Shown here: positions 9,080-18,190 of the stretch, piece by piece
Position numbering within the stretch: position 1 is the stretch's first letter
Layout of the letters: the number at the start of each line of letters is the position of its first letter
Assembly: GCA_965248855.1 (NCBI GenBank)
Contig: CBDFKQ010000014.1
Coordinates: 248,001 to 312,000, forward strand
Origin: CBDFKQ01 sp965248855
GTDB taxonomy: Bacteria > Bacteroidota > Bacteroidia > Cytophagales > 172606-1
DNA: 64,000 bases
Direction: 5' to 3'
Position numbers and translations under genes: made by a program
The notes under the pieces: model-generated
Database searches by the model: none
Seen by the model: only the letters and a program-made list of their open reading frames with translations
What the model was told of the DNA's origin: nothing

Positions 9080-9433
9080 ATGACCACTCAATTAACTGAT
9101 TTAATTAAGAAAGCATATTCAGCTTTTAACGAAAGAGACATTGACAAGGCCCTTTCTACAATGCAACCGGAGGTGCAGTGGTCAAAAGCTTGGGAAGGAG
9201 GTTATATAAGCGGGCACAATGAAATAAAAAAATATTGGACAAGGCAATGGATCGAGATCAATCCTTATGTCGAACCGATTGGATTTAATGAAAGGCAGAA
9301 TGGAAGTTTAGAAGTAGCAGTTCATCAAAAAGTAATGGACTTGCAAGGTAAATCAATGGTTGACGGGACAATAAAACATATTTACACTTTCGAGAATGGC
9401 TTAATAAAAACTATGGATATTGAATTGGAATAG
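9080..9433 (+). CDS. NTF2-like/SnoaL-fold protein
   Basis: About 117 residues starting at ATG 9080. The frame extends 12 codons upstream, but only to a TTG in AT-rich DNA, so the internal ATG (MTTQLTDLIKKAY) is preferred. The sequence fits the SnoaL/NTF2-like alpha+beta cone: a first helix (LIKKAYSAFNERDIDKAL), MQPEVQWSKAWEGG, then ISGHNEIKKYWTRQW and strands ending YTFENGLIKTMDIE. Proteins of this fold include small isomerases, hydrolases and ligand-binding proteins; no function can be assigned here. It is a single gene, divergent from the lipoprotein remnant. Confidence 0.8.
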   Translation: MTTQLTDLIKKAYSAFNERDIDKALSTMQPEVQWSKAWEGGYISGHNEIKKYWTRQWIEINPYVEPIGFNERQNGSLEVAVHQKVMDLQGKSMVDGTIKHIYTFENGLIKTMDIELE

Positions 9434-9463
9434 ATATTAATTAATTTTCATTTTCGAAGAGAT

Positions 9464-9501
9464 TCCTACTTTTTAAAAAGGGTTTAAGTGATAACACTTA
9501 A
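9464..9501 (+). repeat. 38-bp repeat with palindromic core, copy 2
   Basis: This is the partner of 6542-6579 (33 of 38 identical). The core TTAAGTGATAACACTTAA (9484-9501) is a perfect 7-bp inverted repeat around ATAA. It begins 31 bp after the NTF2-like stop codon. Confidence 0.6.
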
Positions 9502-9805
9502 TTAATGGGTTTTGTTTAATATATTTTTAATTTTACCGGTCATTATTTTGCCGTATGATTTATTTTTAAAAGAATTAACAGCAATAGTTGATTAATCGTA
9601 TAAAAACGAATAGGACGTTCCATTTTTAAAATAGATTTTGCAACGACCTGAAGCAAATAAAATACAACCTACTCTTTTGAACTCTTTTTTTAAATACTGA
9701 TTGTTACAAGGGTTTTACCAACCATTTTTGACCACTATATCTTTAATGCATAGGTGCAACATTGGCCATCTCTATTCCTGTCAAAACAATTTTTCTCATA
9801 TCAAT

Positions 9806-9829
9806 TGGGTAGATTATTCCATCTACCCA
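9806..9829 (-). terminator. Hairpin downstream of lpdA
   Basis: A 9-bp perfect stem (TGGGTAGAT / ATCTACCCA) with a 6-nt loop starts 28 bp after the lpdA stop codon. The following minus-strand sequence is A/T-rich without a clean U-tract, so termination is likely but not certain. Confidence 0.5.
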
Positions 9830-9856
9830 TACCTGAATGCTGCTAAAATAAAATTC

Positions 9857-11242
9857 TTATAAATGGATCACTTCACCATATGCAGCAGCAGCAGCTTCCA
9901 TAACCGCTTCGGACATTGTTGGATGTGGATGGACGGATTTAATAATTTCGTGGCCTGTTGTTTCTAATTTTCTTGCAGTTACTACTTCTGCGATCAGTTC
10001 TGTTACGTTGTTCCCAATCATGTGGCAACCCAGCCACTCGCCGTATTTAGCATCAAAAATAACTTTAACAAAACCTTCCCGTGCACCAGCTGCTGTTGCC
10101 TTGCCTGATGCGGTAAATGGAAACTTACCTACTTTTATTTCATATCCTGCTTCGATAGCAGCTTTTTCGGTATAACCAACTGATGCAATTTCCGGCGAAC
10201 AATAGGTGCAACCGGGGATATTATTATAATCTAATGGTTCCGGATTTTTGCCTGCTATTTTTTCTACACAAATAATTCCTTCTGCAGACGCAACATGCGC
10301 TAAAGCCTGACCAGGGGTGATATCTCCTATGGCATAGATACCATCGACGTTTGTTTTATAAAATTTATCGACTTTTACCCTTCCCTTTTCAACAACTATT
10401 TTACACTCTTCAATGCCAATATTTTCCAAATTAGGAGTAACTCCCACTGCAGAAAGAACAATATCACAATCCAATATCACTTCCCCGGTGGCAGTTTTAA
10501 CTTTAACTTTACAACCTTTACCTGATGTATCAACCGATTCCACGGTTGCATTGGTCATGATTTCAATTCCGGCTTTCTTGTATTCTTTTTCTAATTGTTT
10601 TGAAACATCATCATCCTCAACAGGTACAATTTTTGGTAAAAATTCAACAATGGTAACCTTTGTACCAATTGAATTATAAAAATAAGCAAATTCAACTCCT
10701 ATAGCGCCCGAACCAACTACAACTAAACTTTCGGGTTTTTTATCCAAAACCATTGCCTTGCGATAGCCAATTATTTTTTCGTTATCAATTTTTAAGTTTG
10801 GTAATTCTCTTGCCCTGCCTCCTGTTGCTAAAATTACATTTTTAGCTTCGTACTCTGTTTTTTTCCCATCTTCACCACTAACTTCAACTTTTTTGCCCGG
10901 TAAAACTTTTCCGGTGCCTACCAGCACATCTACTTTATTTTTTTTTAATAAAAACTGTACACCCTTGCTCATCGTACCTGCTACATCACGACTGCGTTTT
11001 ACAATTGATCCGAAATTGGCAGTAAAATCTTTTGCTTCTATTCCATATTCTGCCGCATGATTAAAATATTGAAAAACCTGTGCAGATTTTAAAAGTGCTT
11101 TTGTTGGGATACATCCCCAGTTCAAACAAATACCCCCTAATTCCGACCTTTCTACAACTGCAGTTTTTAAACCTAATTGCGATGCCCTGATCGCTGCCAC
11201 ATAACCGCCCGGTCCGCTTCCTATTATTATTAAATCGTACAT
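9857..11242 (-). CDS. lpdA: Dihydrolipoyl dehydrogenase (E3)
   Basis: 461-residue flavoprotein that reoxidises dihydrolipoamide of 2-oxoacid dehydrogenase complexes and the glycine cleavage system, making NADH. Residues 3-35 are the FAD-binding fold (IIGSGPGGYVAAIRA). The redox disulfide is in GGICLNWGCIPTKALL (about Cys40/Cys45). The NAD-binding fold (VVGSGAIGVEFAYFY) lies near 175-200, the second FAD motif (GIYAIGDI) near 305, and the C-terminal dimer domain carries the catalytic HPHPTMSEAVMEAA. All key residues are present. No E1 or E2 genes are adjacent, but gcvH, whose product also needs E3, lies about 20 kb away. A -7-like box (11302-11309) lies 60 bp upstream. Confidence 0.97.
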   Translation of the reverse strand: MYDLIIIGSGPGGYVAAIRASQLGLKTAVVERSELGGICLNWGCIPTKALLKSAQVFQYFNHAAEYGIEAKDFTANFGSIVKRSRDVAGTMSKGVQFLLKKNKVDVLVGTGKVLPGKKVEVSGEDGKKTEYEAKNVILATGGRARELPNLKIDNEKIIGYRKAMVLDKKPESLVVVGSGAIGVEFAYFYNSIGTKVTIVEFLPKIVPVEDDDVSKQLEKEYKKAGIEIMTNATVESVDTSGKGCKVKVKTATGEVILDCDIVLSAVGVTPNLENIGIEECKIVVEKGRVKVDKFYKTNVDGIYAIGDITPGQALAHVASAEGIICVEKIAGKNPEPLDYNNIPGCTYCSPEIASVGYTEKAAIEAGYEIKVGKFPFTASGKATAAGAREGFVKVIFDAKYGEWLGCHMIGNNVTELIAEVVTARKLETTGHEIIKSVHPHPTMSEAVMEAAAAAYGEVIHL

Positions 11243-11301
11243 AATATTTATAATGGGTTTATTTTTTAAATTTTACCAAAAAATAGATTTTTATTTTGAT
11301 G

Positions 11302-11309
11302 CAAAGCTA
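11302..11309 (-). promoter_or_regulatory. Possible Bacteroidota -7 element for lpdA
   Basis: On the minus strand this reads TAGCTTTG, an exact match to the Bacteroidota -7 consensus TAnnTTTG, 60 bp before the lpdA start. I see no clear TTG at the usual -33 distance, so the call is tentative. Confidence 0.4.
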
Positions 11310-11379
11310 AAAGATTATTTGATTGTAACATTTATAAAGACGTTACATCTTATCACAAAAAGGGATTAAAAAAAAATTT

Positions 11380-11410
11380 ACCGGTATCATCACTACCATT
11401 CTAAACCGGT
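11380..11410 (-). terminator. Possible terminator between the secreted operon and lpdA
   Basis: Two ACCGGT sequences (11380-11385 and 11405-11410) can pair across a 19-nt loop. On the minus strand they are followed by a run of Ts (complement of 11367-11379). This would stop transcripts of the upstream four-gene operon before lpdA. Confidence 0.45.
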
Positions 11411-11593
11411 TTTTTTATTTTTGGTTCAGATAATCACATTATATGTAAGCCGGTTATGCAGAGGGGGTATTTTTTATTTGATAGATCATTATTGCCAATC
11501 ACAAATGGGCTGCAATTGGTATGGTCATAGCTGTATATAATACAATAGCAATCTTATATGTGGCGATGTCAGGATTTTTATTATCATTAATTA

Positions 11594-11657
11594 TTGGTTG
11601 CGGCACTTAGTTCTTTCATTTCATTAATGAGATACAACTTTTAAGTGCCGTAACCAA
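11594..11657. other. 16-bp imperfect inverted repeat after the 1.1-kDa-residue-scale secreted protein gene
   Basis: Arms 11594-11609 and 11642-11657 (TTGGTTGCGGCACTTA / TAAGTGCCGTAACCAA) match at 15 of 16 bases and are separated by 32 nt. The structure begins 5 bp after the stop codon of the 1135-codon gene ending at 11663. No U-tract follows on the minus strand. It may be a 3' stabilising hairpin. The rest of 11243-11662 holds no gene. Confidence 0.5.
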
Positions 11658-11662
11658 GGTGT

Positions 11663-14600
11663 TTATTTGATCTTAAGAACTTTATAAGTATTGGATGTTT
11701 TTGAAGTATTAACCATAAGAATAAAATTTCCGTCCGGTATAGTTGAGGCATCTATTTCTACGGGATAAGAACTATTAATTCCTGTTATGTTAGTCCTTAA
11801 TAAAACTTTACCAAGCATATCCCTTAAAACTATTTCGGCGCTCTCTCCATTAAGATTTGGAATATATAGTTTATTAACAAAGGGAACCGGATAAGGTTTT
11901 TGATTCTCGAAGCTATTTCTTCTTTCAAGTTGTCTGTTGAGGTTGGATGACGTACTTTTAGCCGTCAGACTAAATAACTCTTCCTTGTACTGCTTCATAT
12001 CCGTACCTTTCCTTATTGGTTTATCCTGAAGAACAGGATAATCATAGATTGATAATCTGGAAGTAACAACTCTGTTAGTTTTTATTTTATCAGAAACCTG
12101 AGCGCCTATCCTCATTGAAGAATTATTCGCTACCGACGGACCGCAACTTGGAAAGGCAACAATATTTAAGTTGCTTCCCGGTTTGGAATAGAAACCCGGA
12201 TTTAAAACTGTACTTTTTGATTTTACTACCATGATGGCTCCTGATTCGAATGAGCTGTTCAGTTCTACATGTCCTGCTTTTATTATACCACCTTGACTTG
12301 AATAGGGAGCGTCAAAGCTTGCAGTGTCAGTAGGGCAATCGCCAAAGGTGGCTGTCACTTCGCGGATGCCTGATTGACCGGAGGAGTTAGTCACTTTTAA
12401 GGTAATGTTGTGTGTACCCGGTTGTATGTTTGATAATACCAACGATGCCTGATTACTTATCGTTCCTTGCAAATTAGAGCTCCATTGATAAGTAAGAGGC
12501 AATCCTCGCGGGTCATAAGATTGTGCCAAGATTTCTACGCCTTCATTGGCATATACATTTTTAGGATTAACAGGAAATATATATACTTGTGGAGATTGTG
12601 GTTTTACAAAAATTGTTTTCTCCCAAAGGTTATTATAAGCTATAAGTTCTTTTTGTGGTGTAACCGAATAGTTAGCAGTATTGGTATTAATATAAGCAGC
12701 CAGCTTAAACTTACCCGAGCCACCGGGAGTATAGGTAAAATAAAGTTCCTTTTGAGAGAACTTAGCCAGCTCTGCTGTTTGAGCTTGTACAAACCGCGTT
12801 TTAATAACCTGACCGCTTGCGTTTAACTGCATTTCGTATAAAGCTACTGCTATCCCTGATGCATCCGCATTACCGGAATTGATAGCATTAACAGTTATAC
12901 CGCTTTCAATTCCTTCAACCAAATCATCTTCAATATCCCAACTTGTACCCACATGTTGTTGCTTTGTCTGATTAATATATCCAATAGAAAATTCGGGAAG
13001 ATGAAAAGAAGGTGCGCCCCCATACACATATTCCTTTCCGTTAGCAGCAATATGAGCATTGGCATTTACAGAACTTATAATGTCTTTTTGAGTAATACTG
13101 ATTCCTGATGCTAATTGATTTATTTTAGTATCCTGATTTTCTATCCCTCCCCTTACTTGTACCCTATAGGTAACATTATTAATTGTAAACGTTTCATATC
13201 CTAATATTTGATCCGCACGAGTATTCCAAAAGGCCTGATCGAAAGGTGTGGGAGCAGATAAACTGTATCCGGTATGGCCTACACTCAAATCCTTAGTATC
13301 TATCAGAGAATAAAACAAGGAGGAAGGAGTATTTTTATATTGATATTTGTACCATTGAGCAGCCACAATAGCCGGTAACAGGCGCTTAAGCTTTGAATAC
13401 TCTGCAGTAGAACCCAGATTAATCCTGCTTTCAACTTTGGCAGCGGCATCGCCCAGTTTCTGAGACAATGCATTCTCAAACTCTATGCTTCTGTCATAAA
13501 AATACAATGCTTCGTCTACAGGCAGAGAAACATTACCAAATGGTCCATAATTAATATCATCAATAAAATATTTCAATTGATAGGTTGCATCTTCAATAAA
13601 AACTTTCTTATCCTTGTTTCCGGAGGTAGTTTTAGGCATGATCAACCCCCGCATAAATACATTTGGGAAGGTCATTTTCTTTGACTGCAACTGAGCATAC
13701 ATGGCAGGATCCGTATCACGGAATATACTCAGCCAAAGGTTAAAAACACCTTTCACTTCTCCTAACTGTGCAAGTTCCTGATACAAGTCATATTTCATCT
13801 GTGCATCGGCAGCAAAGAAGGCAAGGCTCATATCCGTCTGCTTGAAAACCTCATCTGCATTTGCATGTCCGATTGTCTGATTATTCTGAACGGTTCTGTC
13901 CAAGCTTACCCATTGTGCATCATTAGGGATGGTTAAGGCCTGTAAAAATACCTTCTTCAATAGATTTGCTTCAGTCTTAAAATTGTTTCCTGCCGACTCC
14001 TGTTTAGCATCTGCTTTAAAAATAAAATTAATTGTTTTTTGTGCGTCATCAATATCAATACCCGATACAGAAAGGCCGGAAAAATCCACACCTCCTAAAT
14101 TAAAGTCCGAAAAACTATATTTTCCTATTTTCCAATCGGTAAATATTTTGAAATTGGCGCCTGAAAGATTATTATTAGGCAATGTCCAAAAATCCGGCGA
14201 TTGATATGTAAAGATATTTGAAGTTCCATCGCTCATGGTAAATTCTAAGTCATTAGAGAAAAAAGAATCAGGATTGAAGGTATTAGTATATTTAGATAGG
14301 TCCTCCAAATAGAAAACAGGCTCATCCGGTTCTCCTGAACCGATAAAGTAATTTCCGGATTCACCACCCGTGCTTGCAGTGAGAAAAGTAAACTGGTCAG
14401 AGAAAGGTATGCCTAACTGCCTCAAATGTTCTCTTTGAAATATTTGCCATGTTCTCACTTCTTTAACAGTTCCTTTTAAATTACCGCCATTTGGGAAAAA
14501 TTGGGGTAGGTTTACTCCTAAAGTAAATCCGGTATAGATTCTAAGGAAAGGAGTTCCATAAGAAGTAAGGCCAACGTCTACTCCAAAATCTCCTGTAACA

Positions 14601-15082
14601 TTAATGTTCTTTCTTACATTATCAGGAATCCTGTTCTTAATTGCTATCACTAATGCTACAGCTCCCGGCCCTAGTGAAGAAGCAGCAGTAGCTGCCAAAT
14701 CAAATGCTATATTTATGGCATCAACATTGCCGCCTACTGTTACTTCGGGTGCACTGCCGCCAATTTTATATTTTCCTTCGATTAAGCTTGCTTTAATGCC
14801 TATTGATGTGGATGTACCTGTAGATTTGGTGCCATAAAAACGTTCTGTTTGGCTTACTCCTACATCTACGGGACCAACCTTTGTGCTTCTCTTCTGAGCA
14901 ACTGCGGTTCCAAATCCAAACTGGCCTGATTCATCTGCTAAATGCCCCAGGTGCAGCCCCACCTGTGCCCATCGTTCTTCCGGAGAAGGAATAGTCTGGG
15001 CATCGCATATATTAAATAAAAATATTGATAACAGAAAAAATATATTCTTAGGTCTGATTAAAATCATTTTGTACTTTTTCAT
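11663..15082 (-). CDS. Very large T9SS-exported protein of unknown function
   Basis: About 1139 residues from ATG 15082; a GTG three codons upstream is the alternative start. A signal peptide (ending NICDAQ) is followed by about 200 residues rich in Gly and Val with strand-like repeats (KVGPVDVGVSQTERFYG, GDFGVDVGLTSYGTPFLRIY). I do not recognise the alpha+beta region that follows (about 250-690). Then come a CARDB-like domain (about 750-850: ITVNAINSGNADASGIAVAL), a PKD/Ig-like domain (about 855-945), a domain with the motif TVLNPGFYSKPGS (about 950-1000, resembling the repeated beta module found in T9SS cargo), and a C-terminal sorting domain (PYPVPFVNKLYIPN to the end). It lies last in a tight four-gene operon, 13 bp after the previous stop. 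Surface adhesion or structure is plausible, but function is unknown. Confidence 0.85.
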   Translation of the reverse strand: MKKYKMILIRPKNIFFLLSIFLFNICDAQTIPSPEERWAQVGLHLGHLADESGQFGFGTAVAQKRSTKVGPVDVGVSQTERFYGTKSTGTSTSIGIKASLIEGKYKIGGSAPEVTVGGNVDAINIAFDLAATAASSLGPGAVALVIAIKNRIPDNVRKNINVTGDFGVDVGLTSYGTPFLRIYTGFTLGVNLPQFFPNGGNLKGTVKEVRTWQIFQREHLRQLGIPFSDQFTFLTASTGGESGNYFIGSGEPDEPVFYLEDLSKYTNTFNPDSFFSNDLEFTMSDGTSNIFTYQSPDFWTLPNNNLSGANFKIFTDWKIGKYSFSDFNLGGVDFSGLSVSGIDIDDAQKTINFIFKADAKQESAGNNFKTEANLLKKVFLQALTIPNDAQWVSLDRTVQNNQTIGHANADEVFKQTDMSLAFFAADAQMKYDLYQELAQLGEVKGVFNLWLSIFRDTDPAMYAQLQSKKMTFPNVFMRGLIMPKTTSGNKDKKVFIEDATYQLKYFIDDINYGPFGNVSLPVDEALYFYDRSIEFENALSQKLGDAAAKVESRINLGSTAEYSKLKRLLPAIVAAQWYKYQYKNTPSSLFYSLIDTKDLSVGHTGYSLSAPTPFDQAFWNTRADQILGYETFTINNVTYRVQVRGGIENQDTKINQLASGISITQKDIISSVNANAHIAANGKEYVYGGAPSFHLPEFSIGYINQTKQQHVGTSWDIEDDLVEGIESGITVNAINSGNADASGIAVALYEMQLNASGQVIKTRFVQAQTAELAKFSQKELYFTYTPGGSGKFKLAAYINTNTANYSVTPQKELIAYNNLWEKTIFVKPQSPQVYIFPVNPKNVYANEGVEILAQSYDPRGLPLTYQWSSNLQGTISNQASLVLSNIQPGTHNITLKVTNSSGQSGIREVTATFGDCPTDTASFDAPYSSQGGIIKAGHVELNSSFESGAIMVVKSKSTVLNPGFYSKPGSNLNIVAFPSCGPSVANNSSMRIGAQVSDKIKTNRVVTSRLSIYDYPVLQDKPIRKGTDMKQYKEELFSLTAKSTSSNLNRQLERRNSFENQKPYPVPFVNKLYIPNLNGESAEIVLRDMLGKVLLRTNITGINSSYPVEIDASTIPDGNFILMVNTSKTSNTYKVLKIK

Positions 15083-15095
15083 TATTTTCACCCGT

Positions 15096-17414
15096 TTATT
15101 CTTTTGTAACTTTTCTATTAATCACAGAGTAATCATCGAATTGACAGATAAGAAGATATAGCCCTGCATTAAAAGAAGTAGTGTTAATCTTCCATTCATT
15201 ATCTGCAGTAAGGGTGAAATTAGACGAGCTATAAATTTTTTGTCCTTTTAAGTTAATAAACTCTACCTTTTTCAGGACTCTGTTATTTAAGCTTTTAATG
15301 GTTAACTCGTCAGAAAAAGAGTTCGGAAAAACTATCACATCCTTCGGCTCATTCTTTTTACTGCTGTAATCAAATATGTCTTTAATCTTTTCACTCCTGT
15401 CGATCCTGGCACCGGTTGAGCCGGTATAGGTACAGGGTGCGGCAGTGAAACTGAACGTGCTATTGGGTTGAGCATGAAAACCGGGATTTATTGTTCCGGA
15501 ATTAGCCACGAGAGTTAGAGAACTTGATGCAGCAAGAGTTACATTTCCAATTGTAATAGTTTCTCCCCGATGGTAATCATTTTGCGTCAAAACAACCTCT
15601 TCGGGTATTTTAAGATTTAAGCCGGAACAACTATATGCAACAAATGATTGGACTTTAGTATTGTTATAAGGGTCTTTTTCAGGTATTGTAGGATAATTTA
15701 TGGATATATGTCCAAGCTTAATCTGCCTGTTAACCAACGCGTAAAAGGTATAGATATTAGCAGGCAGACTGTAATCAATCACTACTGTTAATGTTTTAGT
15801 AGAATTGGCAGGCAAATCAACATAAATCGGAATATCGCCTTTTGTAGTTATTGTTTCTTGTTTGAATGGTACTATAAAAATAGAAACAGGAACTTTAGAA
15901 GCATTAACATCACTGCTGTTTTGTACCACTACTGTAGCTGTTACTGAGTATCCTTCAATAATAGCCTGATTACTCTTTGTATCTTTATAAGGAGAATTTG
16001 AAGAAATATTTACTGACAATATCTTAAACTCTGCCGCAGCCTGATCTACAGGTGCTTCACCTCCCGTAATAGAGGGTACTTCTTCTGTAACGGTAACTGA
16101 TGATGTATCAGAATTACTTCTTCCATAAGAATCAGTAACAGTAAATATTAGGGTATGCGCTCCTGTTGGTAATAAAGTATTCAATTCTGCAGTTGTACCC
16201 AATAATCCGGATACATTACTAACCCATTTATAATTAAAAGGCTCCAAGCCGTATGTTTGCGGGTTGTAAGCTTCGCCTTGCAGGGTTACGGTATGACTTA
16301 TGGCACTTCCATTTCCCGGACTGATAATCCTTGCCCAAGGTGCCAATCTAAAAGAAACTTTTATGTTGATAATATCAGACGATGTTCTTCCAAGTCCATC
16401 TCTGGCAGTAAGCCTAAGCTGGGTATCAGATTCAAATAACTTTACACCTCCCACCTGAAGTGTATTGCCAAGTGATTGCCATCCCGTTAAACCATTTACT
16501 TCCCAATTATAAGTTACGTTTCCCTCAGTTTGTCCGGTTACTTGTCCATTTAAAGTTATAGGTGCAAGGGAAAGTATTCCGGCCCCGTTTGCAGGAGATA
16601 TTATTTTGGCGATAAAAGGAGCATTGGCTATTGTAATAGCCACCGATCTGGCCGCTGTTCTCTTGGCTGCATCAGTAGCATTCACGATAATATTGTAATT
16701 GCCCGGCGGAAGTTTATCTGAAGGTAGAGTGGTAGAAAAAGAATAATCGGTAGTTCCTAAATCTACTCCCGTAGAAGTTTTCCAATTATAGGACATCGGG
16801 AAATAGCCATTTGAACTTAAACCCTGAAAGTAAAGCGTTTCGCCTGCGAAATAAGTTTTACTTGTTGGAGTTACCAAATCAAGCTTTAACTCTTCACTTA
16901 CCCCACCCGCAGGTATGACCGTTACAAGGTTTCGATTAATAAAATAATCATCGTAATTGTACGGAGGCTCTTGCTCTGCAATAGGCGTATAATTTAAATT
17001 CCAACCGCATAATCTTCCTTCATCCAGAGCTTGTGCATTTATTGCGCCGTCAAATTGATAATAACCATCAACATCAGGAGTAAAAGTAATTGAATAAGAC
17101 AGCGTTTGCCCTGCCTTCATAAAATCGATTATCCTATGTTCCAAACGGAGGCATGTTGCGCTTACATCGCCATTTTTAGAGAATCTTCCTATAAGTAGGG
17201 TATGGATGCCACTAGCATCCTGATCCCCTGTGTTTTTAAATATTCCTTCAATAGTTAGTGGCGTACCCGCATTAATGGTAGTGGCACTTGTAATTAAACC
17301 TGCCGGAGTATATACATTAACTTTCTGAACAATAAATCTGGGAGCACTATAAGCTTTTGATACCGGGAAATTCAATCCTGCCAGTATCAAAAGTGATATG
17401 TATATATATCTCAT
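15096..17414 (-). CDS. T9SS-exported multi-domain Ig/CARDB protein
   Basis: 772 residues. A signal peptide (ending SKAYSAP) is followed by a CARDB-like domain (about 28-140: TPLTIEGIFKNTGDQDASG) and three PKD/Ig-like beta domains (about 175-265, 268-360, 362-450), each with the typical phrase T-V/A-T/R-D-x-x-G-R. A second CARDB-like domain (about 465-600) comes next, then a module with TINPGFHAQPNSTFSF (about 605-665), matching the TVLNPGFY module of the downstream protein. The last about 80 residues form a T9SS sorting domain (VIVFPNSFSDELTI, NAGLYLLICQFD). There is no catalytic motif. The protein is probably a cell-surface scaffold or adhesin acting with its operon neighbours. Confidence 0.85.
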   Translation of the reverse strand: MRYIYISLLILAGLNFPVSKAYSAPRFIVQKVNVYTPAGLITSATTINAGTPLTIEGIFKNTGDQDASGIHTLLIGRFSKNGDVSATCLRLEHRIIDFMKAGQTLSYSITFTPDVDGYYQFDGAINAQALDEGRLCGWNLNYTPIAEQEPPYNYDDYFINRNLVTVIPAGGVSEELKLDLVTPTSKTYFAGETLYFQGLSSNGYFPMSYNWKTSTGVDLGTTDYSFSTTLPSDKLPPGNYNIIVNATDAAKRTAARSVAITIANAPFIAKIISPANGAGILSLAPITLNGQVTGQTEGNVTYNWEVNGLTGWQSLGNTLQVGGVKLFESDTQLRLTARDGLGRTSSDIINIKVSFRLAPWARIISPGNGSAISHTVTLQGEAYNPQTYGLEPFNYKWVSNVSGLLGTTAELNTLLPTGAHTLIFTVTDSYGRSNSDTSSVTVTEEVPSITGGEAPVDQAAAEFKILSVNISSNSPYKDTKSNQAIIEGYSVTATVVVQNSSDVNASKVPVSIFIVPFKQETITTKGDIPIYVDLPANSTKTLTVVIDYSLPANIYTFYALVNRQIKLGHISINYPTIPEKDPYNNTKVQSFVAYSCSGLNLKIPEEVVLTQNDYHRGETITIGNVTLAASSSLTLVANSGTINPGFHAQPNSTFSFTAAPCTYTGSTGARIDRSEKIKDIFDYSSKKNEPKDVIVFPNSFSDELTIKSLNNRVLKKVEFINLKGQKIYSSSNFTLTADNEWKINTTSFNAGLYLLICQFDDYSVINRKVTKE

Positions 17415-17442
17415 AAAGAAGTTTAATTAATAGGGTTATTAA

Positions 17443-18132
17443 TTATTTTTTTAATGCGTTTATTTCTTTCTTAAGATTATTCAAATCATTTTGTAAATTA
17501 AGAGTATTTTGCTTTTCCCGGATGATTAATTTTTCCTGTTGCTTTAATTTTTTGTTTTGTTCTACAAGATAAAGTGTTAACTCCTCTACTTTTTCAAGAA
17601 GTTTTACATTCAAGGCCCCAATATCTATCCCATCATTGGCTCTTGCTTCTTCTTCAGAGGCAATTCCGGCAAGGTGTTTATGAGTTATAATGTACTTTTC
17701 CACTTCTTCTAAAGCCGGCAACTTATATCCGGGCTCAAAAACATAATCAGGATAAGATACCGGTGTCTCAACTTTGATTTCCTGAGCTTTTATTTTTCCT
17801 TTTGCGTAATAATCTTCATTGTTCCATCTGTGCTTCCAGCCTCCAAACCTATCCGCAAGTTCTAACCAAGCGGTTCCTTCAACTGTTCGAAGCAATACAC
17901 CCCATCCTTGTGCAGTTTCTAACAAAAACCCTGACGTGTGGCCTGTGCCTACTGTTGGATTTAAAATATTAACCTGAGCATCTGCATCTGAAGCCGATCC
18001 GGAAATAGTTAATTTTTTATTCGGACTGCCCGTGCCTATTCCTACATTTCCTGAAGCAGGGAAAGTATTTTGAGCAAAAGAAACGGATACAACGGTTAAA
18101 AAAAATAATGTAGACAGTACAAAGGTTTTCAT
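17443..18132 (-). CDS. Secreted fibre-like protein with C-terminal coiled coil (paralogue 1)
   Basis: 229 residues. The signal peptide ends VSFAQ. Next comes the motif FPASGNVGIGTGSPNKKL, typical of Bacteroidota fibre and tail-fibre-like beta-helix proteins. A beta-rich middle is followed by a conserved hinge (KAQEIKVETPVSYPDYVF), a segment LEEVEKYIITHKHLAGI, then IGALNVKLLEKVEELTLY leading into a 50-residue Lys/Gln/Leu coiled coil. Such proteins are thought to trimerise through the coiled coil. There is no T9SS domain, so the export route beyond Sec is unclear. The gene is 28 bp before the large Ig/CARDB gene and 58 bp after its paralogue. Confidence 0.8.
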   Translation of the reverse strand: MKTFVLSTLFFLTVVSVSFAQNTFPASGNVGIGTGSPNKKLTISGSASDADAQVNILNPTVGTGHTSGFLLETAQGWGVLLRTVEGTAWLELADRFGGWKHRWNNEDYYAKGKIKAQEIKVETPVSYPDYVFEPGYKLPALEEVEKYIITHKHLAGIASEEEARANDGIDIGALNVKLLEKVEELTLYLVEQNKKLKQQEKLIIREKQNTLNLQNDLNNLKKEINALKK

Positions 18133-18190
18133 AATTTTCCTTTTAAATAAGTATTAAAATTGGTTATACGTTTTTAATATTTCTTAGTTG

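Larger units (their letters stand above)
9434..9856. other. Non-coding stretch between NTF2-like gene and lpdA
   Basis: About 420 bp with no supportable gene. It contains repeat copy 2 (9464-9501) and a hairpin after lpdA (9806-9829), both listed separately. Otherwise I see nothing. Confidence 0.6.

Noticed and set aside
8891..9433. Toxin-antitoxin pair made of the lipoprotein fragment and the NTF2-like gene
   Set aside because: Opposite strands, no toxin motif, and the lipoprotein frame has no start codon.
6542..9501. Integron attC sites
   Set aside because: The repeats lack the paired R and L boxes of attC (GTTRRRY / RYYYAAC) and no integrase is in the window.
11663..15082. Large toxin (Rhs or Tc-like)
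   Set aside because: No YD repeats, no Rhs core motif and no toxin tip; the C-terminus is a T9SS sorting domain instead.
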